From contig NZ_UYZY01000007.1 of assembly GCF_900626075.1 (NCBI RefSeq), positions 186,001 to 250,000 on the forward strand: DNA of 64,000 nt. The letters run 5' to 3'. Within the stretch, counting starts at the first letter, position 1. The number at the start of each line of letters is the position of its first letter. This DNA comes from Clostridium transplantifaecale (lineage in GTDB: Bacteria; Bacillota; Clostridia; Lachnospirales; Lachnospiraceae). This document shows, in pieces, positions 8,574 through 17,282 of the stretch. The notes under the pieces are model-generated. The model saw only the letters and a program-made list of their open reading frames with translations, made no database searches and had not been told where the DNA came from. Made by a program: the position numbers and the translations under genes.

Positions 8574-9095
8574 ATGCTGATACGGACTGCGAAAAAGGAA
8601 GAACTGGAAAAGGTGGTTTTACTCTATAATTCCATGATTGACGGAATGCAGAATGAGAAGTATAAACCCGGATGGAAGAAAGGCATTTATCCGGACGAAA
8701 AGTTTGTGAAAGAAGCGATTGAAAAGCAGGAACTGTATGTCGGTATTTTAGACGGTGAGTTTGTCGGAGCTATGGTGGTGAATCATGAGGCTGCCGAGGC
8801 CTATGAAACCGTTGAATGGAAAGCTGACGCAAAACCCGGGGAAGTGACGGTCATACATGCCCTGGGAATATCCCCCCGGCATCAGAGACAGGGACTGGCA
8901 GGGGAGATGGTAAGGGATGCCATTAGCCGCGCTCCCGAAAATGGACAGAAAGCAGTCCGTCTCGATGTGCTGGCGGGTAATGTTGCTGCACAAAGATTTT
9001 ATCTGGCATTGGGATTTGAATACCGCGGTACGGTGAGTCTGTTTTACGAGGATACGGGACTGACGGAGTTCCTGCTGTACGAATATGTGATTTAG
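8574..9095 (+). CDS. GNAT family N-acetyltransferase
   Basis: A 173-residue acetyltransferase with a clear motif A (VIHALGISPRHQRQGLAGEMVRDAI) and the C-terminal LDVLAGNVAAQRFYLALGFEYRG segment. The start at 8574 (MLIRTAKKEE) fits the domain boundary; an in-frame upstream ATG would overlap the previous gene and add residues without family similarity. The substrate is unknown. Confidence 0.88.
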   Translation: MLIRTAKKEELEKVVLLYNSMIDGMQNEKYKPGWKKGIYPDEKFVKEAIEKQELYVGILDGEFVGAMVVNHEAAEAYETVEWKADAKPGEVTVIHALGISPRHQRQGLAGEMVRDAISRAPENGQKAVRLDVLAGNVAAQRFYLALGFEYRGTVSLFYEDTGLTEFLLYEYVI

Positions 9096-9206
9096 ATAAT
9101 GACCGATACCGGGCGGATAACTCACGGCCGCCTTTTCCTTTCCAGCAGCCAGACAAGGAGACAGCCGGTGAAATAGCAGAAATATAGTTGTGGTATTATT
9201 TTCTAT

Positions 9207-9235
9207 TTGACAGAAGCCGTTTAGTATGATATATT
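9207..9235 (+). promoter_or_regulatory. consensus promoter for a small RNA
   Basis: TTGACA and TATATT are separated by exactly 17 bp. No ribosome binding site or credible ORF follows for over 200 bp; a hairpin terminator does (9434-9453). Confidence 0.8.
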
Positions 9236-9241
9236 ACGATA

Positions 9242-9453
9242 AAATAAATTATGATCGTGAGGTGTGTGTTTGTTAAGTGTGTTAATTGCAGGAAAAGCAG
9301 CAAAATAGTTGCATAAAGAGCGGCAGCTTTTGGCGTTTCACGCTGGAAGTCTACCCTTTTGTCGGCATGTCTGTGGCCGATGAAATCTGCATTTACCACC
9401 ACTTCATACACAAACCTGAGGTTGAATTTGAAGGGAGCGGTAGCTCCTTTTTT
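9242..9453 (+). ncRNA. structured non-coding RNA, 6S-like candidate
   Basis: A ~210-nt unit bounded by a consensus promoter and a hairpin terminator. The 5' part (about 9259-9290) and the 3' part (about 9378-9412) can pair over roughly 30 positions with G-U pairs and small bulges, giving a long rod. In the middle, AGCTTTTGGCG pairs with CGCTGGAAGTCT as a terminal hairpin. A largely unpaired bubble remains, whose 3' side carries its own hairpin (TCGGC / GCCGA). This shape, size and autonomous transcription match bacterial 6S RNA, which binds the housekeeping RNA polymerase. The identification rests on manual folding only; an unknown small RNA is the alternative. Confidence 0.5.
9434..9453 (+). 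terminator. terminator of the small RNA
   Basis: GGAGC-GGTA-GCTCC hairpin followed by six T residues. Confidence 0.85.
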
Positions 9454-9542
9454 CGTTGTTCAAACATCTTTAAGGGGATAAGTCTGTGAACGTGGATAAA
9501 CGCGGCCATAGGCTTATTTTATTGATTACAGGAGGAAATACT

Positions 9543-11450
9543 TTGAACAGAGAATTTGAAATATTAGAATTTAGCCATATATTAGAGCAATTAGGAGAAC
9601 TTGCATACACGGAAAAAAGCAAGGAAAAGATCAGGCAATTGAAACCGTATCTGCGGGAGACCGATGTGAAAGTGGCTCTGCGGGAGACGACGGAAGCCAG
9701 GAAGATGCTGGATGCCTTGGGGAATCCGCCTCTGGTATCACTGGATCAGGTAGAATCTCTTTTAAGTACGGCGGAAAAGGAAGGATGCCTGACGGCAGAA
9801 CAGCTTGAATATATTGCGATCACGCTGACCGCAGTGGAGAGACTGAAAGATTTCCTGTGCCGGGGAAAATATCTGGAATTAGGTCTGGCTTATTACGAGG
9901 CGGATCTTGATCCAATGACCGATATCAAAGAAGAACTGACGGCGGCCGTCCGGAATAACCAGGTTCAGGACTATGCGAGCAAATTCCTGAAGGACACGAG
10001 AGAACTGATTGCAAGAACGGAAGAAAAGATGCGCACAAAGGCAGAATCCGTTCTGAAAGCCAATAAGGACGCCGTGTCGGAGCAGTTTATTACATCACGG
10101 AACGGACGTATCTGCATTCCGGTCAAGAAGGACTGTAAATTCCGGATTCCGGGAATTGTAATTGATAAATCATCCACCGGCTCCACGCTGTTTGTCGAAC
10201 CGGTTTCCGTGGCAAAGTACGGAGAGGAGCTGCAGCTTTTAAAGCTGGATGAAGAGAACGAGGTCAGGAGGATTCTCTATACTCTGACCGCGATGGTGGC
10301 GGATCAGAAAGAATTGTTTTACCAGAATATCAGGATTATAGAAAAACTGGACTATATTTTTGCCAAGGGAAAACTGAGCGCCCTTCAGGACGGCAGTGTT
10401 CCTGCCATAAATCTGGAGCGGAGAATACGAATCAGAAAAGGACGCCATCCGCTTCTCGACAGAGAGGTCTGTGTGCCGCTGGATTTTGAGATAGGAGGAA
10501 AGACAAGGGGCGTCATCATCACGGGACCGAACACCGGCGGAAAGACAGTTGCCATCAAGACGGTGGGGCTTTACTGCCTGATGGCCCAGTGCGGCCTGCA
10601 CCTTCCGTGTGAGGAAGCGGATATCTGTATGAACAGCCAGGTACTCTGTGATATCGGAGACGGACAGAACATGACGGAAAACCTGTCCACGTTTTCGGCC
10701 CATATTACAAATGCACTCGATATTTTGAGGAAAGTAAACCGAGACAGCCTGGTGGTAATGGATGAGCTGGGCTCAGGAACCGATCCGGCCGAAGGAATGG
10801 GAATTGCGATCGCTATTCTGGAAGAACTCCGGAGAAGCGGCTGCCTGTACCTTGTGACAACCCATTACCCGGAGGTGAAACAGTACGGTGAGACTGCGGA
10901 GGGCGTCTTAAATGCAAGGATGGCCTTTGACAGGGAAACCCTGAAGCCCCAATACCGTCTGGAGATAGGGCGGGCCGGGGAAAGCTGCGCTTTTTATATC
11001 GCAAAGAGCCTCGGCATGCCGGACGACATGCTGCAGAGGGCAAGCCGGGCGGCTTATGGAAAAGAACTTCAGATGGAGAACCGGGATCCCGGACCGGAAC
11101 ACCTGACGCGCCAGTCCGCCCCTGTGCTCCAGAAAGAAAAACTAGTCAGGAAAAACCAGGCGGATGCGGACTCCTTCAGGCTGGGCGACTGTGTCATGGT
11201 GTATCCGGACAAAAAAACAGGCATTGTGTGCTGCACCGCCAATGATAAAGGAGTGCTCCAGGTCCAGATGAAAGATAAAAAAATCTGGATCAACCATAAA
11301 CGCATCAAACTTCACGTGGCGGCCGCAGAGCTTTACCCGCCGGATTACGATTTTTCAATCATTTTCGATTCCGTGGAAGAGCGCAAGGCCAGACATCAGA
11401 TGGAACGGAAATACTGCGAGAACCTGACAATTGAAAAAGAGGAGGACTAA
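9543..11450 (+). CDS. MutS2-family ATPase without Smr domain
   Basis: A 635-residue MutS2-like protein. The lever/clamp helices occupy the N-terminal half, Walker A GPNTGGKT is near residue 327, and the Walker B/signature region VVMDELGSGTDPAEGMG near 402. The C-terminal Smr nuclease domain of canonical MutS2 (about 780 residues) is absent; the protein stops after a basic KOW-like segment. It therefore probably binds DNA or stalled ribosomes without the Smr cleavage activity. The start is a TTG at 9543, chosen because CAGGAGG sits at ideal distance; the in-frame ATG at 9486 has no comparable site. Similar short paralogues occur in Clostridia. Confidence 0.85.
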   Translation: MNREFEILEFSHILEQLGELAYTEKSKEKIRQLKPYLRETDVKVALRETTEARKMLDALGNPPLVSLDQVESLLSTAEKEGCLTAEQLEYIAITLTAVERLKDFLCRGKYLELGLAYYEADLDPMTDIKEELTAAVRNNQVQDYASKFLKDTRELIARTEEKMRTKAESVLKANKDAVSEQFITSRNGRICIPVKKDCKFRIPGIVIDKSSTGSTLFVEPVSVAKYGEELQLLKLDEENEVRRILYTLTAMVADQKELFYQNIRIIEKLDYIFAKGKLSALQDGSVPAINLERRIRIRKGRHPLLDREVCVPLDFEIGGKTRGVIITGPNTGGKTVAIKTVGLYCLMAQCGLHLPCEEADICMNSQVLCDIGDGQNMTENLSTFSAHITNALDILRKVNRDSLVVMDELGSGTDPAEGMGIAIAILEELRRSGCLYLVTTHYPEVKQYGETAEGVLNARMAFDRETLKPQYRLEIGRAGESCAFYIAKSLGMPDDMLQRASRAAYGKELQMENRDPGPEHLTRQSAPVLQKEKLVRKNQADADSFRLGDCVMVYPDKKTGIVCCTANDKGVLQVQMKDKKIWINHKRIKLHVAAAELYPPDYDFSIIFDSVEERKARHQMERKYCENLTIEKEED

Positions 11451-11619
11451 CTATTTCTTTTACTAACCGTTTCTTTCACAATAAAGTATTCTGCCATCTG
11501 TTCTATTATGATATAATAGAGTATCGGTTCCAATGAGCGGTCAGGAACTGGCATTATGCCTGACCGGACGGAAAGCAGAACACGGGATATGACTTTTAAT
11601 ACAACGGGAGGAACATGAC

Positions 11620-12279
11620 ATGACACAGCAGGAATTTGCGACGATGGCGGAGTTTTTTCTGCGCATTTTGACGGCCTCGGCGTGCGGGCTTGTGATTGGA
11701 TATGAGAGGGAAAACAGGAACAAGGAGGCGGGAATCAGGACCCATGCGATTGTCGCCCTGGGAGCGGCCCTGATTATGATAGTCTCTAAATACGGTTTTT
11801 ACGATATCCAGAATTATGACGCATCCAGGGTCGCGGCGCAGATTGTCAGCGGAATCGGCTTTCTTGGCGCGGGGATTATATTTATCAGAAACAGGGCTGT
11901 CAGCGGACTTACCACGGCAGCCGGAATCTGGGCCACCGCCGGCGTCGGTATGGCGGTCGGTTCGGGAATGTATTATATCGGCATTGCCGTCACGGTTCTG
12001 ATTGTGCTGATGCAGTTTATCCTGCATAAACAATTTGTCATGAAAAAAGAGCACAAATATGAGAAAGTGGTCATGGTCATCAAAGAAAATCCGCAGATCG
12101 AGGAGATTCAGGAAAAGCTGACCGGCCGGCGAATCGAAGTGGTAGACCTGGAAATCAAGATGACTGAGAAACAGGAGTATCAAATCGAGATGGGAGTGTT
12201 CCTTCCGAAAGAATTCGGCAAGATGGAGCTGACCAAATTATTAATGGACTGCGGCGGAGTGGCATATGTAAGGTGTTAG
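11620..12279 (+). CDS. MgtC/SapB family membrane protein
   Basis: A 219-residue protein. The N-terminal four-helix membrane domain of the MgtC/SapB family is evident (LTASACGLVIGYERENRNKEAG, RTHAIVALGAALIMIVSKYG, GIGFLGAGIIF, GLTTAAGIWATAGVGMA), followed by a cytosolic ACT-like tail. Members are linked to Mg2+ homeostasis, but the clostridial ones are mostly uncharacterised. The second of two overlapping ATGs is used, because the first reads into a stop after two codons. It is a single-gene unit. Confidence 0.9.
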   Translation: MTQQEFATMAEFFLRILTASACGLVIGYERENRNKEAGIRTHAIVALGAALIMIVSKYGFYDIQNYDASRVAAQIVSGIGFLGAGIIFIRNRAVSGLTTAAGIWATAGVGMAVGSGMYYIGIAVTVLIVLMQFILHKQFVMKKEHKYEKVVMVIKENPQIEEIQEKLTGRRIEVVDLEIKMTEKQEYQIEMGVFLPKEFGKMELTKLLMDCGGVAYVRC

Positions 12280-12315
12280 ACCGCTTCTCTTCGCACCTGT
12301 GACGTGCAAAGAATA

Positions 12316-12374
12316 AAACCCTTCCGTTATTTTCCTGATAGCAGCCTGTTACCGGGAAAAGGACGGAAGGGTTT
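12316..12374. terminator. terminator, chiefly for the coat-protein operon
   Basis: A perfect 12-bp stem (AAACCCTTCCGT / ACGGAAGGGTTT) encloses a second inner stem (TTTTCC / GGGAAAA). On the minus strand it is followed by a T-rich tract, so it ends the minus-strand coat genes; it may also stop the MgtC transcript. Confidence 0.8.
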
Positions 12375-12388
12375 ATAAAATCAGGTTT

Positions 12389-12637
12389 TTATGAAATACC
12401 TGAGAACTGGTTTCTTACCTTCTGGATTTTCATGGCCTCCGCCTGTTCGGTGGTGTACCATCCCTTAGCGGACATCTTCTTGTAAATATCGTCCTGCATG
12501 CAAAGGCTGTTATTCAAAGCCTGATCAAAGCTCTGACGCACATCGGCCGTAGAAGATTCAATCGTTCCGTGCATATACAGATCGCATACACCCTTAGTGG
12601 TCAGAAGCAGGTTTTCCATTATACATCTGTCATCCAT
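12389..12637 (-). CDS. small spore coat protein, CotF-like
   Basis: An 82-residue protein resembling the CotF-like coat family: an N-terminal helix (ENLLLTTKGVCDLYMHGTIES), then a helix starting DVRQSFDQALNNSLCMQDDIYKKM, and the typical KGWYTTEQAEAMKIQKVRNQF ending. It would be made in the mother cell during sporulation and assembled into the coat. It is the second gene of a two-gene operon, 28 bp after its partner. Confidence 0.75.
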   Translation of the reverse strand: MDDRCIMENLLLTTKGVCDLYMHGTIESSTADVRQSFDQALNNSLCMQDDIYKKMSAKGWYTTEQAEAMKIQKVRNQFSGIS

Positions 12638-12664
12638 CTCACATTCCTCCTTTCTGTTTCATTA

Positions 12665-12838
12665 TTACGTTAAGCGGTAGATACTGTCAAAAATCTGCTG
12701 ATGTTTTTCAGCGATCTGCTGAACACAGGTTTTCAGCTCCTGATCCTGAAGATTCTGAATTGCATCCTGACACTGAGTTTTGAAAAATTTCTCGTGTCCT
12801 AAAGCGTCTTCAATATAATCTAATTCCTTTGGACTCAT
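12665..12838 (-). CDS. small coat-associated protein
   Basis: A 57-residue mainly helical, acidic protein (MSPKELDYIEDALGHEKF...) with the KELDYIEDALGHE N-terminus found on small clostridial coat proteins paired with CotF-like partners. The start at 12838 is set by GGAGGTGATAAAC upstream. It is the first gene of the coat operon. The function is inferred from the pairing. Confidence 0.65.
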   Translation of the reverse strand: MSPKELDYIEDALGHEKFFKTQCQDAIQNLQDQELKTCVQQIAEKHQQIFDSIYRLT

Positions 12839-12966
12839 GTTTATCACCTCCACAATTAGTATGTGAGGATTAGGGAAAAGTATCAGCACATATTCTTTCC
12901 AGAAATTTTCCAGTTTTTAGAAAATATCATTATTATAAATTGTAAGAACTGTAAGGATAATTTTGG

Positions 12967-12995
12967 TTGTGACAGACGGAATGTAACGCTATAAT
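12967..12995 (+). promoter_or_regulatory. promoter of the lipoprotein gene
   Basis: TTGTGA and TATAAT with a 17-bp spacer lie about 35 bp before the lipoprotein ATG. Confidence 0.6.
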
Positions 12996-13028
12996 TAAGT
13001 TAAATTTCAGAAAGCCGGGTGAATATTT

Positions 13029-13805
13029 ATGGATAAAAAGATTGTGACGGATATGACGAATTCAAATTTTTTCAGAAAACTGCTGGTGCCGGGAACCGTC
13101 ATTTTTATGAGTCTTTCTTTGGCCGCCTGCGCCGGAGGCAGTAAGACGGGCGGGACGGAGACTGAGGCTGCTGCTGTGGGTCAGGCTGAAACGCACAATT
13201 CGGGTGATGAGGTTACGAAAGCGGAAACTTCTAAAGCGGAAGCAGAAAAAGCAGGACCGGATGCTGAGGTGAAGGAAGAAGCAGGCAGGGAGACACAGGA
13301 AACGAAGAAAGAAACGGAGCAAGAGACGGGGGTGCAGCAGGAGAATGCGGCTATGCCAAATCCGGTCGTACAGGTGGATTCTTCATCCGATTTTGCATCT
13401 CTTGGCCTGAAACTTGAACTTCCGGTCAATGACCAGTGGTACAGTGATCCTCTTTTCAGTGTAATTGGGGGCGGAGTGGCCCAGATTCAGTTTGTGGACG
13501 AGATTACAGGTTCCGATGCCATTGCAAGGGCAGGTAAGAGCGCGGAGGGTGATATCTCCGGTATCTACTATGTTTTTGACGGCAGTAAAAAGCAGAGCTG
13601 GTTTACAAAGCTTCAGGATGGAACCAGGATTGATATCACCGTCCAGGTGACGGCGGAAAATTCGGATGTCCACGGAGTGCTCGCCACATGGACATGTAAG
13701 GACATTACTTACAGTCTTTGGGAGGACGATGCCTGGGAACATCCGGACGCAGTGGCAAAGATGGCCATCGAAATCATGGATCAAAGCGATCCGGAAAAGG
13801 AATAG
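13029..13805 (+). CDS. lipoprotein of unknown function
   Basis: A 258-residue secreted lipoprotein. A basic N-terminus and hydrophobic stretch end in the lipobox LAAC (Cys34). Residues about 36-115 form a low-complexity, Glu/Lys/Ala/Thr-rich linker (EAEKAGPDAEVKEEAG type), and the rest is a compact mixed domain with many aromatic residues (NDQWYSDPLFSVIGGG, WTCKDITYSLWEDDAW). The architecture is that of a surface-tethered binding domain on a flexible stalk. I do not recognise the domain. It is a single gene with its own promoter. Confidence 0.75.
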   Translation: MDKKIVTDMTNSNFFRKLLVPGTVIFMSLSLAACAGGSKTGGTETEAAAVGQAETHNSGDEVTKAETSKAEAEKAGPDAEVKEEAGRETQETKKETEQETGVQQENAAMPNPVVQVDSSSDFASLGLKLELPVNDQWYSDPLFSVIGGGVAQIQFVDEITGSDAIARAGKSAEGDISGIYYVFDGSKKQSWFTKLQDGTRIDITVQVTAENSDVHGVLATWTCKDITYSLWEDDAWEHPDAVAKMAIEIMDQSDPEKE

Positions 13806-13846
13806 TAAAAAATGCTTGTCCGTGGATGAGATTTTAATTTCAATCG

Positions 13847-13883
13847 AATACCGTTCTGCCGCTCGGTATGGCAGAACGGTATT
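13847..13883. terminator. bidirectional terminator
   Basis: Perfect 14-bp stem (AATACCGTTCTGCC / GGCAGAACGGTATT) between the convergent lipoprotein and aldo/keto reductase genes. Confidence 0.8.
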
Positions 13884-13913
13884 TTACTGCCTGGAACCTT
13901 GAATGCCAATCTT

Positions 13914-15059
13914 TTATTTGAACAATTGGTCTGCCTTTTCCATCCGCTCTGCAACGGAAACATTGAAAGGACAGCGGCTCTCACAGTTTTTGCATCCGAT
14001 ACAGACGGAGGCGTTGGCGTTTAACTGCCGGTAATGTTCGCGCACGGCTGAAGGAACCTCCTGATGCATGGAAGCCAGGTCATAAAGCTTATTGACCATG
14101 GCAATATCAATCCCGGCAGGGCAGGGAGCACAGTGGCCGCAGTACGTGCATTGGCCTGCAGCGTAAGCGTGATGCGGGGCGTCCGCGAGGATAGTTGCAT
14201 AATCCTTCTCCTGCTCCGAAGCAGTCTCATAAGCCACTGCGGCCAGCACATGCTCCGGTGTATCATATCCCACCATGACACTGGCTACCGCCGGCCGGGT
14301 CAGGGCATAATGCAGGCACTGCACCGGGGTGAGGGCTACGCCGAACGGCGAGGTGCGCTCATCAAATAGACGGCCTCCGGCATATCCTTTCATGACGGTG
14401 ATGCCGACGCCCTGGCGCTCACAGACCCGGTATAGCTCCTCGCGCTCCGGAGCAATGCCGCCCAGTGATTCGTCGTATTGCTCTTCAAAATATTTTGTGA
14501 TATCATCAGTGGCCGGCAGCAGATCAAAGGCCGGGTTGATGCTGAACAGAATCATTTCTATTTCACCGCACAGCGCCGCCATTTTCGCCACGTCGGGGTT
14601 GTGGGAACTCAGGCCGATATGGCGGATTGTTCCCTTTTCCTTCAGGCTGCGTACGTATTCTATGTATTCTCCGGACATAATTCTCTCAAATTCAGCCGTA
14701 TCATCCACAAAGTGAATCATACCGAGATCGATGTAATCCGTCTTAAGCCTTTTAAGCAAATCTTCAAATGCCTCTTTTACCCTAGGAAGATCACGCGTCC
14801 TGACATACTGGCCGTCCTGCCAGGTGGAACCGATATGGCCCTGGATAATCCAGTTTTCCCTCCTACCCTCAAGTGCAACTCCGATATTAGTGCGGACGTT
14901 CGGCTCAGACATCCAGCAGTCTAAAATATTGATTCCCTCTTTTTCACACGCATCAACCACTTCTTTGATTTCGCGTGCATTATGGCGTTCCAGCCATTCG
15001 GCCCCGAGTCCGATTTCACTTACTTCCAGTCCGGTATTGCCCAATTTCCTGTATTTCAT
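13914..15059 (-). CDS. aldo/keto reductase with C-terminal 4Fe-4S ferredoxin domain
   Basis: A 381-residue protein with an N-terminal TIM-barrel aldo/keto reductase domain (LGNTGLEVSEIGLGAEWL, then IDLGMIHFVDD) and a C-terminal ferredoxin-like domain carrying CTYCGHCAPCPAGID near residue 307 and CIGCKNCESRCPFN near 353. The spacing fits two 4Fe-4S clusters. Such fusions are common in anaerobes and probably couple ferredoxin-type electrons to a carbonyl substrate. GGAGG precedes the start. It appears monocistronic. Confidence 0.88.
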   Translation of the reverse strand: MKYRKLGNTGLEVSEIGLGAEWLERHNAREIKEVVDACEKEGINILDCWMSEPNVRTNIGVALEGRRENWIIQGHIGSTWQDGQYVRTRDLPRVKEAFEDLLKRLKTDYIDLGMIHFVDDTAEFERIMSGEYIEYVRSLKEKGTIRHIGLSSHNPDVAKMAALCGEIEMILFSINPAFDLLPATDDITKYFEEQYDESLGGIAPEREELYRVCERQGVGITVMKGYAGGRLFDERTSPFGVALTPVQCLHYALTRPAVASVMVGYDTPEHVLAAVAYETASEQEKDYATILADAPHHAYAAGQCTYCGHCAPCPAGIDIAMVNKLYDLASMHQEVPSAVREHYRQLNANASVCIGCKNCESRCPFNVSVAERMEKADQLFK

Positions 15060-15435
15060 TGCCGTTTCCTCCTTGCTTTATTACGGTTTACGTCTTTCTG
15101 TGCAGACAGAGACAGTTATAAAGAGAGTATATATGGAAAATAACGGTTTGCCAAGGGTATTCCGGCAAAATGGAAATATATGAACGGCCGGAAGGTATGG
15201 CCGGATGAAAAAACAAACCAATCCCGCAAATGATCATACAAGATGTCAAGATAAAGATAATACAAATTCTAAAGTTGTATCAAAAACATCCAAAAGAAAA
15301 TTGTGAAACACGCTGAAAATGAGCAAATATGCACAAAACTATTTACTTTAAAAGTTGAAAATGGTATTTTAGAAAAAACAATATATTGTTTAAAACAAAT
15401 TGGTATTATCAATTGTGAAAGATCAGGGGACAAAG
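15060..15435. promoter_or_regulatory. control region of the sugar-acid operon
   Basis: A 376-bp gap, strongly AT-rich over its right half. It contains a perfect 16-bp palindrome AAACAATATATTGTTT at 15376-15391, 45 bp before the first operon gene, likely an operator. No ORF or terminator is evident. Confidence 0.55.
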
Positions 15436-16431
15436 ATGAAACAGAAGTTTAAAGTTTATATCAGTGATTACGATTATGAAAATATTGATATTGAAAAAAG
15501 CATCCTGGAGCCTATCGGGGCTGAGGTGATTGGGCTGAAAGACAATACGGGAAAGACCCTCCCGCAGTATGCCGGGGATGCAGATGCCATCATACAGCAG
15601 TACGCAAAGATTCCGAGGAGCACGATAGAACAGCTCAAAAACTGTAAGGTAATTGCCAGATACGGAATCGGAGTGGATATCCTGGATGTGGAAGCTGCTT
15701 ACGAACATGGAATGGTCGTGACCAACGTGCCCGACTATTGTCTGGATGAGGTTGCGGATCACGCGGCTGCCTGCTCCATGATGCTGGTGCGTAATGTTCC
15801 GTTTTATAATGAGAAGGTTCATGCCGGCAGCTACCAGTGGCAGGACTGGAGAGCTCCAATCCGGCGATGCAGGAATGCCAGGTACGGTTTTCTGGGATTT
15901 GGAAGGATCGCACAGAATCTGGCCAGAAAGATGGCGGCATTCGGTTTTGAATTAATTTCCAGTGACCCGTTCGTATCGGAGAGCTATATGAGAACCTTCG
16001 GAGTGAAGAAGGTAGAGCAGGAAGAGCTGTTTCGCACCTCGACGGTCGTATGTGTCCTGACTCCTTATATGGAAGCAACGCACCATATCGTCAATGAAGA
16101 AATGCTGCGCTTAATGCAGCCTGACAGCTATATTGTAGGTGTCACAAGAGGAAAATGCGTGGACAACAAGGCGCTCTACAAGGCGTTAAAGGAAGGATGG
16201 ATTGCCGGGGCGGCTCTGGATGATCCGGAGGAGGAGCCGATGAAGATGCATGACTGGACTCCGGAGCTCAATCCTCTGTTCCGGCTGGACAACTGCTTTT
16301 TCACTCCTCACACGGCGTACATAAGCAGAGAGGCGCTGGACGAGTGCCGCCGGATCGCTGCGGGAAATGTGAAAGCGGTGCTTATGGGAGAACGTCCTGC
16401 CAATCAGGTATACCCGGCAAAAAGAAAATAG
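15436..16431 (+). CDS. D-2-hydroxyacid dehydrogenase (CtBP-like clade)
   Basis: A 331-residue NAD-dependent dehydrogenase. The nucleotide-binding GFLGFGRIAQNLARKM lies in the middle, with VTRGKCVDNKALYKAL and the catalytic His in FFTPHTAYIS near the C-terminus. The N-terminal KVYISDYDYENIDIEKSIL resembles C-terminal-binding-protein-like members. It would interconvert a 2-oxo-acid and a D-2-hydroxy-acid. ATG 15436 is preferred over one 12 codons upstream because AGGGG lies in front. It is the first gene of the TRAP/sugar-acid operon. Confidence 0.88.
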   Translation: MKQKFKVYISDYDYENIDIEKSILEPIGAEVIGLKDNTGKTLPQYAGDADAIIQQYAKIPRSTIEQLKNCKVIARYGIGVDILDVEAAYEHGMVVTNVPDYCLDEVADHAAACSMMLVRNVPFYNEKVHAGSYQWQDWRAPIRRCRNARYGFLGFGRIAQNLARKMAAFGFELISSDPFVSESYMRTFGVKKVEQEELFRTSTVVCVLTPYMEATHHIVNEEMLRLMQPDSYIVGVTRGKCVDNKALYKALKEGWIAGAALDDPEEEPMKMHDWTPELNPLFRLDNCFFTPHTAYISREALDECRRIAAGNVKAVLMGERPANQVYPAKRK

Positions 16432-16512
16432 AAGCGTTACATGAATATAGAAAATAAAAACAGGAACCAGAAAAATTTTAAAATATCACATCAAAACAGA
16501 AGGAGAAACCAA

Positions 16513-17190
16513 ATGAAATGTATCGTTAATGAGAGACCGGAAATCGATGAAAAATTAATTAAGCCATTCAGGGACATGGAGGATGTACTTTCACTCTCCT
16601 GCGTTGTGGGGGATGCGATGGAGCGCGATAATGTAATGCGCCATGACATGAAACCCAAAGCAGCCGATAAAAAGATTATCGGACCGGCTATTACAGTAAA
16701 GCTGACGGCGGGAGACATCGTAGACTGCCTCAGGGTATTTGAGATTGCAAAGCCGGGAGACGTTATCGTGATCGACGCTTTTGGTGAGACGGAGACATCG
16801 ATTTGGGGAGGTCTGATGTCAGGAATAGCCAGAAACGCCGGGGTAGCCGGGGCGGTAATTGACGGAAGCTGCCGTGACACGGATGAGGCCAGAATGATGG
16901 ATTTCCCGATCACAGCCAAGGTATGCGGCCCAAGAGCGGCCCACACGGCTTATTCGGGAAGGAAAGAGCCTATCGAAATTAATGTTCCGGTGTGCTGCGG
17001 AGGCCTGGTTGTAAATCCGGGAGATTTGATTGTGGCGGATGAAATTGGAGTTGCAGTCGTTCCTTATGAAAAACTGGCTGAAGTTTATCCGGTTGCGAGG
17101 GAGCAGGCGGACCGCGAGATTGCAACGAGAGAAGAAATTCTGAAGGGGGCAGGCGTGGAGGAATTGCTGGCAAAATTCGGACGAATCTAA
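16513..17190 (+). CDS. RraA family protein
   Basis: A 225-residue RraA/HMG-aldolase fold protein with the hallmark GVAGAVIDGSCRDTDE, and GDVIVIDAFG before it. Members of this fold include 4-hydroxy-4-methyl-2-oxoglutarate aldolases, oxaloacetate decarboxylases and other class II aldolases; the RNase-E inhibitor role is restricted to some proteobacteria. The start at 16513 is chosen for AGGAGA upstream. Its place between a hydroxyacid dehydrogenase and a TRAP transporter suggests an aldolase or decarboxylase in sugar-acid breakdown. Confidence 0.85.
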   Translation: MKCIVNERPEIDEKLIKPFRDMEDVLSLSCVVGDAMERDNVMRHDMKPKAADKKIIGPAITVKLTAGDIVDCLRVFEIAKPGDVIVIDAFGETETSIWGGLMSGIARNAGVAGAVIDGSCRDTDEARMMDFPITAKVCGPRAAHTAYSGRKEPIEINVPVCCGGLVVNPGDLIVADEIGVAVVPYEKLAEVYPVAREQADREIATREEILKGAGVEELLAKFGRI

Positions 17191-17282
17191 GGAAAAGGAA
17201 CAGGGGACCCTTAAAAATAAAAATAAAAATGACCAGTGACCAATGGGTGTTTAAAGAGCAGAAGAATTGGGAGGATAAAAAA

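Noticed and set aside
9196..9411. 71-codon frame on the minus strand across the small RNA
   Set aside because: No ribosome binding site is visible, and the region is better explained by a plus-strand promoter, rod-like RNA and terminator.
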